Assembly: GCA_949295915.1 (NCBI GenBank)
Contig: CASFNB010000005.1
Span: 1 to 64,000 of the forward strand
Source of the DNA: an uncultured Pseudomonadota bacterium
Lineage (GTDB): Bacteria > Pseudomonadota > Alphaproteobacteria > RF32 > CAG-239
DNA length: 64,000 bases
Direction of reading: 5' to 3'
The notes below the pieces were generated by a model. The model did no database searches and had not been told where the DNA came from. It was given only the letters and a program-made list of their open reading frames with translations. Positions 8,984-18,475 of this stretch are shown piece after piece. The stretch's first letter is position 1. Each line of letters starts with the position of its first letter. The position numbers and the translations under genes are program-made.

Positions 8984-8991
8984 TGAGTGTC

Positions 8992-9387
8992 CTATTTTTC
9001 TTGAGTTTTTTCAACTTCTTCAAAAACCAACTCTTTTCCGTCGGAAGTTTTGAGAGTAAGTTTTGAACCATCCAAAACAAAAGCATTAACAGTCGGCAAA
9101 GTCATCAAATATTGGCTTTCGGCTTTCATCAAATTTTCGGGACCGGCCATCATGGTAGCACCGGCAGGACCGAATTTGATTGTGTTGCCTTCAACCTCAT
9201 ATTGTCCAAAATAATTATTGACGACTTTACCGAAGTAACGATTTTCTTCCCCATCAAAACCTAAAATAATTTCAGCATCGTTATCGGCATCGTTCATTTT
9301 ATATTCTTTGCCTTTGAAAGAATTTTCCGAAGAGGAACAAGCGGCCGTCAAAACCAAAGCAAACATAAGAGATAAAAGTTTTTTCAT
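8992..9387 (-). CDS. Small lipoprotein, META/HslJ-like
   Basis: This is an outer- or inner-membrane lipoprotein of 131 residues with a lipobox (LTAAC, Cys17) after a hydrophobic signal. The mature part alternates short beta-like segments (FGQYEVEGNTIKFGPAGATMMAGPENLMKAE, then FVLDGSKLTLKTSDGKELVFE). This resembles the META domain of HslJ-type proteins, including the G..I.FGP.A.T.MAGP pattern. HslJ members are linked to heat and novobiocin tolerance in E. coli. The ATG at 9387 has AAGGAG eight bases upstream. It is the first gene of the unit that continues into the Cys-rich gene and rnhB. Confidence 0.8.
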   Translation of the reverse strand: MKKLLSLMFALVLTAACSSSENSFKGKEYKMNDADNDAEIILGFDGEENRYFGKVVNNYFGQYEVEGNTIKFGPAGATMMAGPENLMKAESQYLMTLPTVNAFVLDGSKLTLKTSDGKELVFEEVEKTQEK

Positions 9388-9495
9388 ATTTGTTCTCCTT
9401 TTCAAAACACAATACATATATAATTAAACATATATAACTAAAAAAAATTTTTTACAATTTTTTATTATGATTGTGGAGAATATCAAAAAGAAAAA

Positions 9496-10665
9496 TCATC
9501 TTAAATTATATTGAGATAAAATGTTATAATTAATTAAGTCATTAATTTCAGATTTACATCTGCTTTTAATAACAGCTTTATGAACCGATTTATTAATACG
9601 AGCCAAAATTTCCGATTCTTTTGAATTATTTGCAATAAAAGGTTTAACCCGTTTTAGAAGTCCGCGGAAAAAACGAATTCCGGACAAACTGATAAAATTG
9701 CCCAAATTTTCAGATGTTTTTAGAGTATCCATCACACCAAGAGCATTATTTTTCTCAAAATAATTAATATATTCAGAAGCCTTTTCGGGATTTTGTTCAC
9801 AAACGGCAACGACACAAGATAACAATTTAATATCCAACCATTTACCATTGCATCCGTTCCAAGATTTAGAATAAGTTTTTTCATCTCCTAAAGGCGCTTC
9901 CAAAGACATCTTTCGAATAAAAGGCTTAATGCTCATCCAAACTTGTTGACTTTGGTCTTTTCCGTGAGAAGCAATATTTTCCCACACATCAAAGATATTA
10001 AAACCTCTAAAATGAAAAGTTGCATCATTTTCAGGTATTCTTTTACTAATAAAGTCCAATATTTTTTGATCTTTTTCAGGATATTTTTTGGCAATTTCGT
10101 TTAATCCTATGGCAACAAACCCCATCAAACAATCAACTTCTCCAACTTTTTTCTTCTCTTCTGGTTGAATTTCCTGATAAAAATTTAAAACTTTCTCAGC
10201 TATTTCGGGAGAATCAGAATTATGTATAACATTATTAATTCCACTATACAAAACATCTTTAATTTCAATAGTCCTGCCAAATTCATCAAAATTAAAACGC
10301 ATTTCATCAAAAAGCACATCTAAACATTCCGAAGCATAATTTTTATTTTTATACATAATCATTTTAACACACTTGGCTTTTGCTTCGGCAATAGGTCTTA
10401 TTCTGCAATATGCCGGCATTTTTTTCAATAAAGGTATTACTTCAGGAATGGTATCGGGATGTTGAGAAACAATAGCTGTCAAATTATTCAAAAAATCTCT
10501 ATAATCGCGCCAAGAAAAGACCGTCATCCTTGTTCTTTCATATCGACAAGAAGTATCAACAAAAGGACGTTCTTGAGCAATCATTTTTTTTATCTGCTCC
10601 AAAGAATACATACCATTATCGGACTTTTCACTTCCATAACCGCTATTATTACTAAAATCAACCAT
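9496..10665 (-). CDS. Hypothetical protein, helical-repeat-like, 389 aa
   Basis: I do not recognise a family. The protein is soluble and helix-rich with a spacing reminiscent of HEAT/ARM-like repeats (for example EVIPLLKKMPAYCRIRPIAEAKAKCVKMI and SPEIAEKVLNFYQEIQPEEKKKVGEVDCLMGFVAIGLNEIAKKYPE). There is no signal peptide. The ATG at 10665 is supported by AAGGA about nine bases upstream; an earlier in-frame ATG at 10704 would add a hydrophobic leader without an SD. It is divergent from aaxB, sharing a 146-base intergenic region. Base composition is more AT-rich than the neighbouring core genes. Confidence 0.7.
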   Translation of the reverse strand: MVDFSNNSGYGSEKSDNGMYSLEQIKKMIAQERPFVDTSCRYERTRMTVFSWRDYRDFLNNLTAIVSQHPDTIPEVIPLLKKMPAYCRIRPIAEAKAKCVKMIMYKNKNYASECLDVLFDEMRFNFDEFGRTIEIKDVLYSGINNVIHNSDSPEIAEKVLNFYQEIQPEEKKKVGEVDCLMGFVAIGLNEIAKKYPEKDQKILDFISKRIPENDATFHFRGFNIFDVWENIASHGKDQSQQVWMSIKPFIRKMSLEAPLGDEKTYSKSWNGCNGKWLDIKLLSCVVAVCEQNPEKASEYINYFEKNNALGVMDTLKTSENLGNFISLSGIRFFRGLLKRVKPFIANNSKESEILARINKSVHKAVIKSRCKSEINDLINYNILSQYNLR

Positions 10666-10811
10666 AAAAAAATCCTTAATTAACACTATAGAAAATAATA
10701 TCATTTTTCTTCAACTATTGCAATGTATTTTTAGTCAAGCATTGAAATCACAACTTTGGGTATTATATCTACTTTGTCTGTTACGTCTAAACAAAAATAA
10801 AGGAGAAAAAT

Positions 10812-11423
10812 ATGACAACACAAGGTGTACGTTACCCGACCATGGCATTCATTACCGGCGGTGCCGGACAAGCCGATGACGGTATTCCGCCGCAACCGTT
10901 TGAAACCTTTTGCTATGATTCGGCATTAATGCAAGCCCGCATAGAAAACTTCAATGTCATTCCTTATACTTCGGTATTGCCGAAAGAAATCTACGGCAAT
11001 ATTGTTCCACTTGATGACAAGATTGCCAAACAATTCCACCACGGTGCGGTTTTGGAAGTAATTATGGCCGGCAACGGAGCCAGCCGTGATGACCATAAAG
11101 CCATTGCCACCGGCTTGGGCATTTGCTGGGGTAAGAATAAGAAAGGTGAGCTGATTGGCGGCTGGGCGGCAGAATATGTTGAATATTTTGACACCTTCAT
11201 TGATGATGACATTGCCAAAGGTCATGCCGAAATGTGGCTGAAAAAATCCTTAAACCACGAATTATCTTTGCGTGGTGTTGAAAAACATTCCGAATTTCAA
11301 ATGTGGCATAACTATATCAATATCACGCAACAATTCGGCTATTGCTTAACCGCATTGGGCTTCCTCAATTTTGAACACGCCGAACCGGCAAAATTCACAC
11401 CTGTTCCGCCTAAAAAATTGTAA
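10812..11423 (+). CDS. aaxB: Pyruvoyl-dependent arginine decarboxylase (AaxB type)
   Basis: The enzyme converts arginine to agmatine plus CO2 and consumes a proton, using a pyruvoyl group made by self-cleavage. The sequence closely resembles chlamydial Aax[46 protein letters not shown] and [12 protein letters not shown], ending [21 protein letters not shown]. Cleavage is expected between Thr53 and Ser54 in PYTSVLP, giving a serine-derived pyruvoyl. The start has a strong AAAGGAGAAAAAT leader. It is followed by a hairpin and then aaxC, so it forms an arginine/agmatine module that may give acid resistance or pH control. The chlamydial porin partner AaxA is not in this window. Confidence 0.94.
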   Translation: MTTQGVRYPTMAFITGGAGQADDGIPPQPFETFCYDSALMQARIENFNVIPYTSVLPKEIYGNIVPLDDKIAKQFHHGAVLEVIMAGNGASRDDHKAIATGLGICWGKNKKGELIGGWAAEYVEYFDTFIDDDIAKGHAEMWLKKSLNHELSLRGVEKHSEFQMWHNYINITQQFGYCLTALGFLNFEHAEPAKFTPVPPKKL

Positions 11424-11435
11424 TTTATAACTTCG

Positions 11436-11475
11436 ACTTGCCTCTTTGCCCAAAGGGGCAAGTTTTGTTTTTATT
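11436..11475 (+). terminator. Hairpin terminator/attenuator between aaxB and aaxC
   Basis: ACTTGCCTCTTTG and CAAAGGGGCAAGT form a long stem centred at 11449-11450, followed by a T-rich stretch (TTTGTTTTTATT). It lies between two cooperating genes, so partial termination could lower antiporter expression relative to the decarboxylase. Confidence 0.75.
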
Positions 11476-11498
11476 CTTGTAAACAAGGAAAAAAAATA

Positions 11499-12974
11499 AT
11501 GGCTGATAAAAAAACTTCTGCCGCCCCGATAAAAAACAATCCCAACGGCTTGGGTGTTATGGCTTTAGCCGCGATTGTCGTCAGTTCAATGATCGGCGGC
11601 GGTATCTATTCCTTGCCGCAAAACATGGCCTCACATGCCTCAGCCGGAGGTGTTTTAATGGCATGGATTATAACCGGTATTGGTATATATTTCATTGCCA
11701 ACACTTTTAGCATTTTATCCATGGCCAAACCGGATTTAACCACCGGTATCTATATGTATAGCCGCGAGGGTTTCGGTCCTTTTGCCGGATTTACAATCGG
11801 TTGGTCTTATTGGTTATGCCAAGTTTGCGGCAATGTCGGTTATGCCGTCATCACCATGGATGCGCTAAACTACTTCTTCCCGCCCTATTTTGCCGGCGGC
11901 AACAATTTAGCCTCTATCGTCGGCGGCTCAATTATCATTTGGTGTTTTAATTTTTTAATACTAAAAGGCATCAAACAAGCAACCATCATCAATACCATCG
12001 GAACAATTGTCAAAATTGTTCCTCTGGTTTTGTTCATTTTAATAATGTTCATCATATTCAAATTTAGTCACTTTGACTTTGACTTCTGGGGCGAAGCTAT
12101 TGCAACAAAAGCCAAACTCGGAGATTTAAGCACGCAAATAAAATCGACTATGCTCGTTACCTTATGGGCATTTATCGGTATTGAAGGTGCCGTTGTCATG
12201 TCCAACCGCGCCCAAAATACCCAAGAAATCGGCAAAGCCACGTTTTTAGGTTTCATCGGTTGCTTAGTCATTTATTTACTACTTTCATTGTTGCCTTATG
12301 GCTTTATGTCTCAACCGGAATTAGCTGCCGTTCCGCCGCCGTCCACGGCCGGAATTTTAGAAAAAGTCGTCGGACCTTGGGGCGCATGGATAATGAACAT
12401 TGGTTTGGTATTATCGGTATTAACCAGCTGGCTGGCATGGACAATTGTAACGGCGCAAATTCCGCAGGCAGCCGCTGAAAACGGCACTTTCCCGAAAGTC
12501 TTTACCAAAGAAAATGCAGCCGGTTCGCCAAGCGTTTCGCTTTGGGTTACTTCGGCCATGATGCAAATTTTCATTCTGCTGGTATATTTCTCCAACAACG
12601 CATGGAACACCATGTTAAGTATTACCAGTGTTATGGTTTTGCCGGCTTATTTGGCATCTTGTGCTTACTTATGGAAACTGTGTGAGGATGGAGAATATCC
12701 GACAGGTTTACCGGTTAAACGCTCATCGGCTCTTTTTACATCAGTTTTAGGCTCAATCTATGCCATATGGTTGATATATGCCGCCGGTTTGAATTATCTG
12801 TTGATGGCAGTAATCATTGTCACCTTAGGTATTCCGGTTTATATCTGGGCAAGAAAAGAGTCTGCCCCGAAAGAGAAATTATTTTCTTGTAAAGAATACG
12901 GAGCCGTTGCCATTTTTATTATTCTATCCTTATGGGCAATTTATGCCTTTGCTCACGGCATTGTCAAAATCTGA
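11499..12974 (+). CDS. aaxC: Arginine/agmatine antiporter, APC family (AaxC type)
   Basis: An inner-membrane APC-superfamily antiporter that imports arginine and exports agmatine, completing the decarboxylation cycle of aaxB. At 491 residues it has about twelve transmembrane segments. The first contains the substrate-binding glycine motif SSMIGGGIYSLPQNMA. TM6 has the region WAFIGIEGAVVMSNRAQ, a typical APC gating/substrate helix. The start has an AAGGAAAAAA leader. It lies 76 bases after aaxB with a terminator-like hairpin between them. The N-terminal location next to aaxB and its resemblance to basic amino-acid antiporters support the assignment; other APC substrates cannot be fully excluded. 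Confidence 0.9.
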   Translation: MADKKTSAAPIKNNPNGLGVMALAAIVVSSMIGGGIYSLPQNMASHASAGGVLMAWIITGIGIYFIANTFSILSMAKPDLTTGIYMYSREGFGPFAGFTIGWSYWLCQVCGNVGYAVITMDALNYFFPPYFAGGNNLASIVGGSIIIWCFNFLILKGIKQATIINTIGTIVKIVPLVLFILIMFIIFKFSHFDFDFWGEAIATKAKLGDLSTQIKSTMLVTLWAFIGIEGAVVMSNRAQNTQEIGKATFLGFIGCLVIYLLLSLLPYGFMSQPELAAVPPPSTAGILEKVVGPWGAWIMNIGLVLSVLTSWLAWTIVTAQIPQAAAENGTFPKVFTKENAAGSPSVSLWVTSAMMQIFILLVYFSNNAWNTMLSITSVMVLPAYLASCAYLWKLCEDGEYPTGLPVKRSSALFTSVLGSIYAIWLIYAAGLNYLLMAVIIVTLGIPVYIWARKESAPKEKLFSCKEYGAVAIFIILSLWAIYAFAHGIVKI

Positions 12975-12990
12975 CAATAGTTGAGAAACA

Positions 12991-13024
12991 AAAACAGGCG
13001 CCGTTTTCGACGCCTGTTTTTTTA
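12991..13024. terminator. Bidirectional terminator between aaxC and the DUF262 pair
   Basis: CAGGCG (12995-13000) pairs with CGCCTG (13011-13016), flanked by an A run on the left and a T run on the right. It serves both the plus-strand aaxC and the minus-strand DUF262 gene. Confidence 0.85.
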
Positions 13025-15178
13025 TTAAATTAACCCCTGATTATGAAGAAAATCGCGCAATTTATCGACCCTGTTTTCACAATCGATACCATTTTCATCT
13101 TGTTTTATTTTTAACTCTTCAATAAGCGTTTCTTGCGCATCATTTTTTCTCAATAAATAAGCATCGTTTTTACAAACGACATGAGCATCGGAATAAATCA
13201 ATCTTTGCCCGAAAAATTCTTTTGATAAGTTCTCAGCATCAACAATTTTCAAATACGGAATATAAGCATTTTGTGACCATAATTGTTTTGTCCAAAGCAC
13301 CAAAAACAGATAAGGATTTTCTTCCGCGTTTTCGTTACTCATTTTGCCGTATTTTTGAGGACGAAATTCTGAATAACGAATATAATAATATTCCCAAGGA
13401 AATCTCTTTTGATTTTCACAATTTTTCAGGAAATCAGCAATTAGATCATCGAGCTTTGCATTGGAAAAAGTCTCTGATTTTGAAAGCAAATCATGCAAAA
13501 CACTCTTGGTTCTGTCAAAACCTTTATTGGCACTTTTGTGAAAAAGTGAATTCCACGCCGAATCATTGGTTGATGCAAATTGATAGCGGCCTCTTCGTTC
13601 CTCTTGTGCATAAAAACCGCAAGTTGATAAAGCGCAATCAATTTTATCTTTATCACAAGAAAAAAGAGAAATAAAACGATCGGCATATTGCAAATTTTCT
13701 AAACCGATAATACTCACTTGCCCTTTCAAAAGCCCGTGATCTTCCAGTTTATATAAATCTTCTTGAACTTCGGGTTGTTTTTGCAGAAGTAGCATTTTTT
13801 CTTTTTCTTCCGTCAACTGATTAAAATTAAACCCATTATCCGCAATATCATCAAAATCGCCGTTTTTCATTAGATACTGAGTTTGTTTCAAAATTGCCGG
13901 GATTCGGTTTCTTTCACTTCTTTCACTGAGTTCATCGGTAGAATTTTGAATCAAATTATTAATGATGCGGATTCGACGAATAAAATCTTTTCGAGAAATT
14001 TCATCTTGATGTTGCAGATAATAGACAATCGCATATAAAAGGATAATTCTATTTAAAGGGAATGAACGTATTTTTCCTTTTTTATTACCGTAAGAAGACA
14101 AACAATCTTCCAAAATATCCGTTTTATCACCCACCACAATCTTATTATCGGCATGAGCTGATCCCATGAAAGAAGCCAAAAAATCGCTCGGAGAATCAAA
14201 ACCTTCAATGTTGATCCAACAATCGAAAAAGCTTTCCAATAACTTTATGTTTTTTAAAGTCTCATCTTTATCTTTGGCCGAAAAATAGGTTTCAATCAAA
14301 TCAAAGTCATCCACGTTTTCCAAACGCACTGATTTTCCGTTCAAATAACTGATGATATCGCAAACGAAACGAAAATAGCTCATAAATTTATCATCCACGA
14401 TTTCCGTTTCTTTATTTTTGCAATATTTCCACAAAAAATCAGTCCAATCTTTATCTGTCTTTAAAATTATTCGAGAAGCCAAATCGGGATCAATTTTTTT
14501 GAGCTCTCTTTCCAGTTCTGCTTTAAAATGTTCAAACATGGTTAAAGGTTTTCCGCGCGAGTTCATTTTAATATAAAGTTCATCGGTCAACCCCATGTCT
14601 TTAATCGGCAAGAAATAGAAACTGATTACTCCGTCGGAAAGTTTTTTCCATATATCGGAAACATTTTTAAAGCGCTCGTGAATGGCATCCAACATCACCA
14701 ACATAGAACCGATTGTCGGATCTTTTTTCCAACTGAGAGGAAACCAAGGTTGATTAATGACTTGTGCAGAAATATTTTCCTTATCAAAATCGGGAGTAAA
14801 ATCGACCAATTTAGCACAGAAGCATCTGGCAGAATAACGTGTTTCATAGCTGAATCGGCGTAAAAAAGCACATTTTTCTTCCGGCACGTTTTCTTTTTTA
14901 GCAACATAATAATGCAACAAAAATAATGTAGTCAATCTTTGTTGTCCGTCTAAAGGCGTTAAAACCCCTTTGTCATTAATATCACCATAAATAAAATCGA
15001 GACAAATCGGTGTTTCCGTAATGGCGGAATATAAGGAATTCAAAAATCTTTTTCTGACCACATTAACACTTTGTTCTTCTCGTCCTTGAGCATAGTCGCG
15101 CTGAATGAGAGGAATAACAATTTCATTAATCTGCCCTTTTTCAAAAATATCAAAAAAAGAATAAGATTGTGTAGCCAT
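13025..15178 (-). CDS. DUF262 domain protein, large partner (717 aa)
   Basis: The N-terminus has the DUF262 (ParB/Srx-like fold) signatures: IPLIQRDYAQGR at residues 22-33 and LDGQQRLTTLFLLHYY from residue 76, with DGQQR at 77-81. DUF262 is the nucleotide-dependent part of GmrSD-type type IV restriction enzymes and of several phage-defence proteins. A further conserved piece is ELYIKMNSRGKPLTMFEHFKAELE. I see no clear HNH motif in the long C-terminal part (WEYYYIRYSEF near 610), so this subunit may be the sensor or NTP-binding member. It starts at the base right after the stop of the upstream DUF262 gene, with GGGGAGG in the upstream coding end as SD. The two are almost surely one functional pair. 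Confidence 0.88.
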   Translation of the reverse strand: MATQSYSFFDIFEKGQINEIVIPLIQRDYAQGREEQSVNVVRKRFLNSLYSAITETPICLDFIYGDINDKGVLTPLDGQQRLTTLFLLHYYVAKKENVPEEKCAFLRRFSYETRYSARCFCAKLVDFTPDFDKENISAQVINQPWFPLSWKKDPTIGSMLVMLDAIHERFKNVSDIWKKLSDGVISFYFLPIKDMGLTDELYIKMNSRGKPLTMFEHFKAELERELKKIDPDLASRIILKTDKDWTDFLWKYCKNKETEIVDDKFMSYFRFVCDIISYLNGKSVRLENVDDFDLIETYFSAKDKDETLKNIKLLESFFDCWINIEGFDSPSDFLASFMGSAHADNKIVVGDKTDILEDCLSSYGNKKGKIRSFPLNRIILLYAIVYYLQHQDEISRKDFIRRIRIINNLIQNSTDELSERSERNRIPAILKQTQYLMKNGDFDDIADNGFNFNQLTEEKEKMLLLQKQPEVQEDLYKLEDHGLLKGQVSIIGLENLQYADRFISLFSCDKDKIDCALSTCGFYAQEERRGRYQFASTNDSAWNSLFHKSANKGFDRTKSVLHDLLSKSETFSNAKLDDLIADFLKNCENQKRFPWEYYYIRYSEFRPQKYGKMSNENAEENPYLFLVLWTKQLWSQNAYIPYLKIVDAENLSKEFFGQRLIYSDAHVVCKNDAYLLRKNDAQETLIEELKIKQDENGIDCENRVDKLRDFLHNQGLI

Positions 15179-16888
15179 TTATAACACCTCCCCGCCAATA
15201 ATTTCTGCTTCTTTTAAATACGGTGACAAAACCGAACAAATTGCTTTAACATAAGCTTTTCTGTCAGCATCAGTCCAAAAATGCAGTTGTGTTTCATTTG
15301 AAGCGGAATAATACTTCAAGAACACCATTTTGGTACAAAAAGGAATATATTGTCCCTTCTTATCCATCTTAATAATCTCATTTCTTTTTACATCAAAAGT
15401 AGAATTATTAAGAGCGGCATTGTCTGCCATATTCAGCAAAGCCAGATTAAAAATAGAATGTAAATATTCTACGCTCTGGTCAACAGATAAAACATTGCAA
15501 ATGATTTGTTGCAAATCCTCAAATTTGCTTCTCGATATATGAGGCAAAGCAAGAGCTTGTTCTATCTCTTCAATAAGTTTGATATTATCGGCGGCAACCG
15601 TTTTCACGGAAGGGAGTTGTAACGACAACCATCCTTTCCAAAGTTTTTCGTCTTGAGGAATCTTGGAATGTTGAGCATGGATGTGTTCCAAACTCCACAT
15701 CACTTTTTGTTTATTATGATATTTAAATTTATCAAAAGGAAAACGTTGTGCGCAATCATCAATACAACGTACGGACTCCACATTAAACAGCAAAAGCAAA
15801 CGACTAATGCTTTTACAATCAGTTTGATTTTCATAGCTCAAATCGATATACGATTTTTGAGACAAAATAACACTTTCTCTTATCTCCTTGTTTAAAAAAT
15901 CTTTAAACTGATCTTTGGTTAAATTACGTGATGAATTAAAAATTTTATACAAAGGATGCACATCAGCGGCAATTAAATAACCTATTTTATGATATAATTC
16001 ATGATCTTCAAACCAATCTTTTAACACCAAAAAAGTTTGAACAATCTCTTGCCATACTTCTTGCCACGTTTTTTTATCTTCATGCAACATTTTATCAAAA
16101 GCAAAGAAAGTTGCATAAACATCACGCGAATTTGCATTTTCACCGGCAATCAAGTCAAGGACCAAATCAATTCTGGTAGAATAAGATTGTTTTGTATCAT
16201 TAGTTAAAAAATACCAAAAAGCATCATTATGGAGCTCACGCTCAATTTCATCCCACTGAAGAGAAATTTCATCTTGTTTTTCTCTATCAATATTGCTTGC
16301 ACGGCTCAAAAACATAGCTTTTACAAGTTCGGAAGAAGTAAGGGGAATTTTACCGATATTCAAACGAGAAAACAAGGCAATGGCATCAGTATTATCCAAA
16401 ACTTCATACCAAATAATTTTGACATTTTGTTTGAGATATTCAAACATCTTCATCACACGCATTTGCAAATCTTGCCGGAACCAATTTTCAATATTACGAT
16501 AAGCCTTGGCAATGAACCAATAATCAATATATTTTTCAGCCTCTTCCATATTAATATTCTGCAAAAACTGAGCTGAATTTTTTCTGGTTTCATAGGTTAT
16601 GGAAAATTTTGGCTTGGGAAAAAATGAGTTTTCTTTACTCATGAATTGATAGATGAGATAAAGCGTTGTCAATCGTTGTTGTCCGTCAACCACCTCATAA
16701 ACATCATTTTTTTTCTTAACGACAATCGGTTGCAAACAATAATTATTTTCCTTATTTGCATAAATATCATCAAGCAAACGTATAACTTCGATATCCCATC
16801 GATAGCCGCGTTGATAAGAAGGAATAAAAAAATTTCCCTCAATATCACCGACTAATTTTGTTTCCAATACAATTTCATTTTCAGCCAT
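15179..16888 (-). CDS. DUF262 protein with possible HNH-like (DUF1524) C-terminus (569 aa)
   Basis: A second DUF262 protein. IPSYQRGYRWD lies at residues 22-32, VVDGQQRLTTLYLIY at 66-80 (DGQQR 68-72), and FSRLNIGKIPLTSSELVKA at 173-191, a full DUF262 core. Around residues 399-406, SLEHIHAQ resembles the EHI.PQ motif of the DUF1524 HNH nuclease domain, as in GmrSD. The third and fourth catalytic residues are not obvious to me, so nuclease activity is uncertain. It is the first gene of a two-gene unit with zero spacing to the larger DUF262 gene. The 170 bases upstream separate it from the glycan operon. Confidence 0.88.
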   Translation of the reverse strand: MAENEIVLETKLVGDIEGNFFIPSYQRGYRWDIEVIRLLDDIYANKENNYCLQPIVVKKKNDVYEVVDGQQRLTTLYLIYQFMSKENSFFPKPKFSITYETRKNSAQFLQNINMEEAEKYIDYWFIAKAYRNIENWFRQDLQMRVMKMFEYLKQNVKIIWYEVLDNTDAIALFSRLNIGKIPLTSSELVKAMFLSRASNIDREKQDEISLQWDEIERELHNDAFWYFLTNDTKQSYSTRIDLVLDLIAGENANSRDVYATFFAFDKMLHEDKKTWQEVWQEIVQTFLVLKDWFEDHELYHKIGYLIAADVHPLYKIFNSSRNLTKDQFKDFLNKEIRESVILSQKSYIDLSYENQTDCKSISRLLLLFNVESVRCIDDCAQRFPFDKFKYHNKQKVMWSLEHIHAQHSKIPQDEKLWKGWLSLQLPSVKTVAADNIKLIEEIEQALALPHISRSKFEDLQQIICNVLSVDQSVEYLHSIFNLALLNMADNAALNNSTFDVKRNEIIKMDKKGQYIPFCTKMVFLKYYSASNETQLHFWTDADRKAYVKAICSVLSPYLKEAEIIGGEVL

Positions 16889-17061
16889 TTTTCAAACCTT
16901 TATAGTCAGAATGGATTATTTATGTTTAATATTTATAATAACGAACTCAGATTTACAACCGGTTTTATAATTTATACAGCGAGCTAAAATTTAGAGAAAA
17001 ATTATTTTTTGCTGAGTTTTAAACATCGCATCTATTATTTTTAATTTACACCAATAGCAAA

Positions 17062-17811
17062 TTACAATTCCCAACGAATATTCCGTTTAACAATTTTTGC
17101 CGGAGTACCGGCAATAATACAGTTTTTTTCATCAAAAACTTTATTTACAAAAGAGTTAGCACCAACCACACAACCATCTGGAATAACAGCTCCTTTATTA
17201 ACAGAGGCGTATCTTCCAATCCAAACATGATTACCAATAGTCACATCTTTTCCGGGATTAATTCGTTCATTTGTTGCTAAATCATAAATTTTATGAGCAT
17301 CCGTACTCCAAATTTCAATTTCATGAGCAAACAAACAATCATCACCGATTAATATTTTTACATGATCTCCACCCAATTTTATCCGCGCATTTGCAAAATA
17401 AATAACATTACCAATTCTTAATTCTGAAAAATTTCCGCCAACTAGTAAATCTATAGTTGTTAAGTCTTTAACGCTTTTAATTTCGATATAATTATTATTT
17501 CCAACAATCCGAGCATTAAAATGAAGCAACGCTGTATCTTCATACAAAACGAGCTCATTATTTTCACCTTCTATCTGAATTCCATCAAAATCTTTAAGCT
17601 CTTTCCTACTAGAAATTAATCTCTTACATCCATTCTTATCTAGCTTGTAAATCTTGTTAGATGATAAGTTCCAATAAAGAAGATTCAATTTAATTTTTAT
17701 ACCTAATATATTATACAAACGATATTTTTTTTTACCATTTTTATTTCTGTGTTCAATCTCTGACACCGAAAAAAGAAATTTTTTTACAAAATTTTTAACA
17801 AACTTTTTCAT
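17062..17811 (-). CDS. Hexapeptide-repeat acyltransferase (LbetaH), glycan type
   Basis: A trimeric left-handed beta-helix acyltransferase, probably O- or N-acetylating a sugar with acetyl-CoA. The C-terminal two thirds shows hexapeptide turns (IRIGNVIYFANARIKLG, then VTIGNHVWIGRYASVNKGAVIPDGCVVGANSFV). The catalytic-type His is in STDAHKIYD, and the family ending is AGTPAKIVKRNIRWE. The N-terminus (KKKYRLYNILGIKIKLN) carries the short LGIKIK motif found in other proteins of this operon. It is the last gene of the operon, four bases after a GT2 gene. Confidence 0.88.
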   Translation of the reverse strand: MKKFVKNFVKKFLFSVSEIEHRNKNGKKKYRLYNILGIKIKLNLLYWNLSSNKIYKLDKNGCKRLISSRKELKDFDGIQIEGENNELVLYEDTALLHFNARIVGNNNYIEIKSVKDLTTIDLLVGGNFSELRIGNVIYFANARIKLGGDHVKILIGDDCLFAHEIEIWSTDAHKIYDLATNERINPGKDVTIGNHVWIGRYASVNKGAVIPDGCVVGANSFVNKVFDEKNCIIAGTPAKIVKRNIRWEL

Positions 17812-17815
17812 GATT

Positions 17816-18475
17816 TTACCTTTTTTTCATACGCTCACGCAGAACCATGGCATAATCTTTATATTCATCTTTCTGGTTGGTTCGACCATAATTGGCATTA
17901 TGAATACGGCGATTACAAGAAATAAAATCAGCTTTCTTAATGTGTAGACCAAGCTTCATCAAGCGATTGGTTAAATCAATCACATCACCGGTAATCACCC
18001 CTTCTTTCCAAAAACCGATTTTATCAAAAATCTCGGTTTTAAAAAGGGTTGAACCTGTCAAAATGCCATAAAACGGCTGCGGCTTGCAAAAATTTTTCTG
18101 TTCCGGCGTATCCGGCGAGCAAAAATCTTTAAGCTTGGCCATAATGATATATTCATTGGGATTTTGCTGCATCTCGTCATAAAGCTTTTGCAAAGCCCCA
18201 TCTGCCAACATATCATCTTGATCAATGGTAAGCCAATATTTTCCCTTGGCGGCACGAATACCGGTATTTTTGCCGGCAACCTGCCCCTTGTGTACATCAT
18301 TGACGATCACCTGACAACCAAGAGACTTGGCAATCTCCACGGTTTTGTCGGTTGAAATATCATCCACCACGATAATTTCGGTATTCATATTTTGCTTTTG
18401 AATACTCTCAATACATTCTTTAATGTATTTTTCCCCATTATACGTTGGGATAACAATAGATATTAGGTCTGACAT
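17816..18475 (-). CDS. Glycosyltransferase family 2
   Basis: An inverting GT-A glycosyltransferase, 219 residues. The N-terminal ISIVIPTYNGEKYIKECIESI and IIVVDDISTDKTVEIAKSLG form the nucleotide-sugar binding part. The acidic metal-binding motif is in YWLTIDQDDMLADGALQ. A conserved GVITGDVIDLTNRLMKLG follows. It is short and likely cytoplasmic, without membrane helices. It begins immediately after the 554-aa gene stop. Donor and acceptor sugars are not predictable. Confidence 0.9.
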   Translation of the reverse strand: MSDLISIVIPTYNGEKYIKECIESIQKQNMNTEIIVVDDISTDKTVEIAKSLGCQVIVNDVHKGQVAGKNTGIRAAKGKYWLTIDQDDMLADGALQKLYDEMQQNPNEYIIMAKLKDFCSPDTPEQKNFCKPQPFYGILTGSTLFKTEIFDKIGFWKEGVITGDVIDLTNRLMKLGLHIKKADFISCNRRIHNANYGRTNQKDEYKDYAMVLRERMKKR

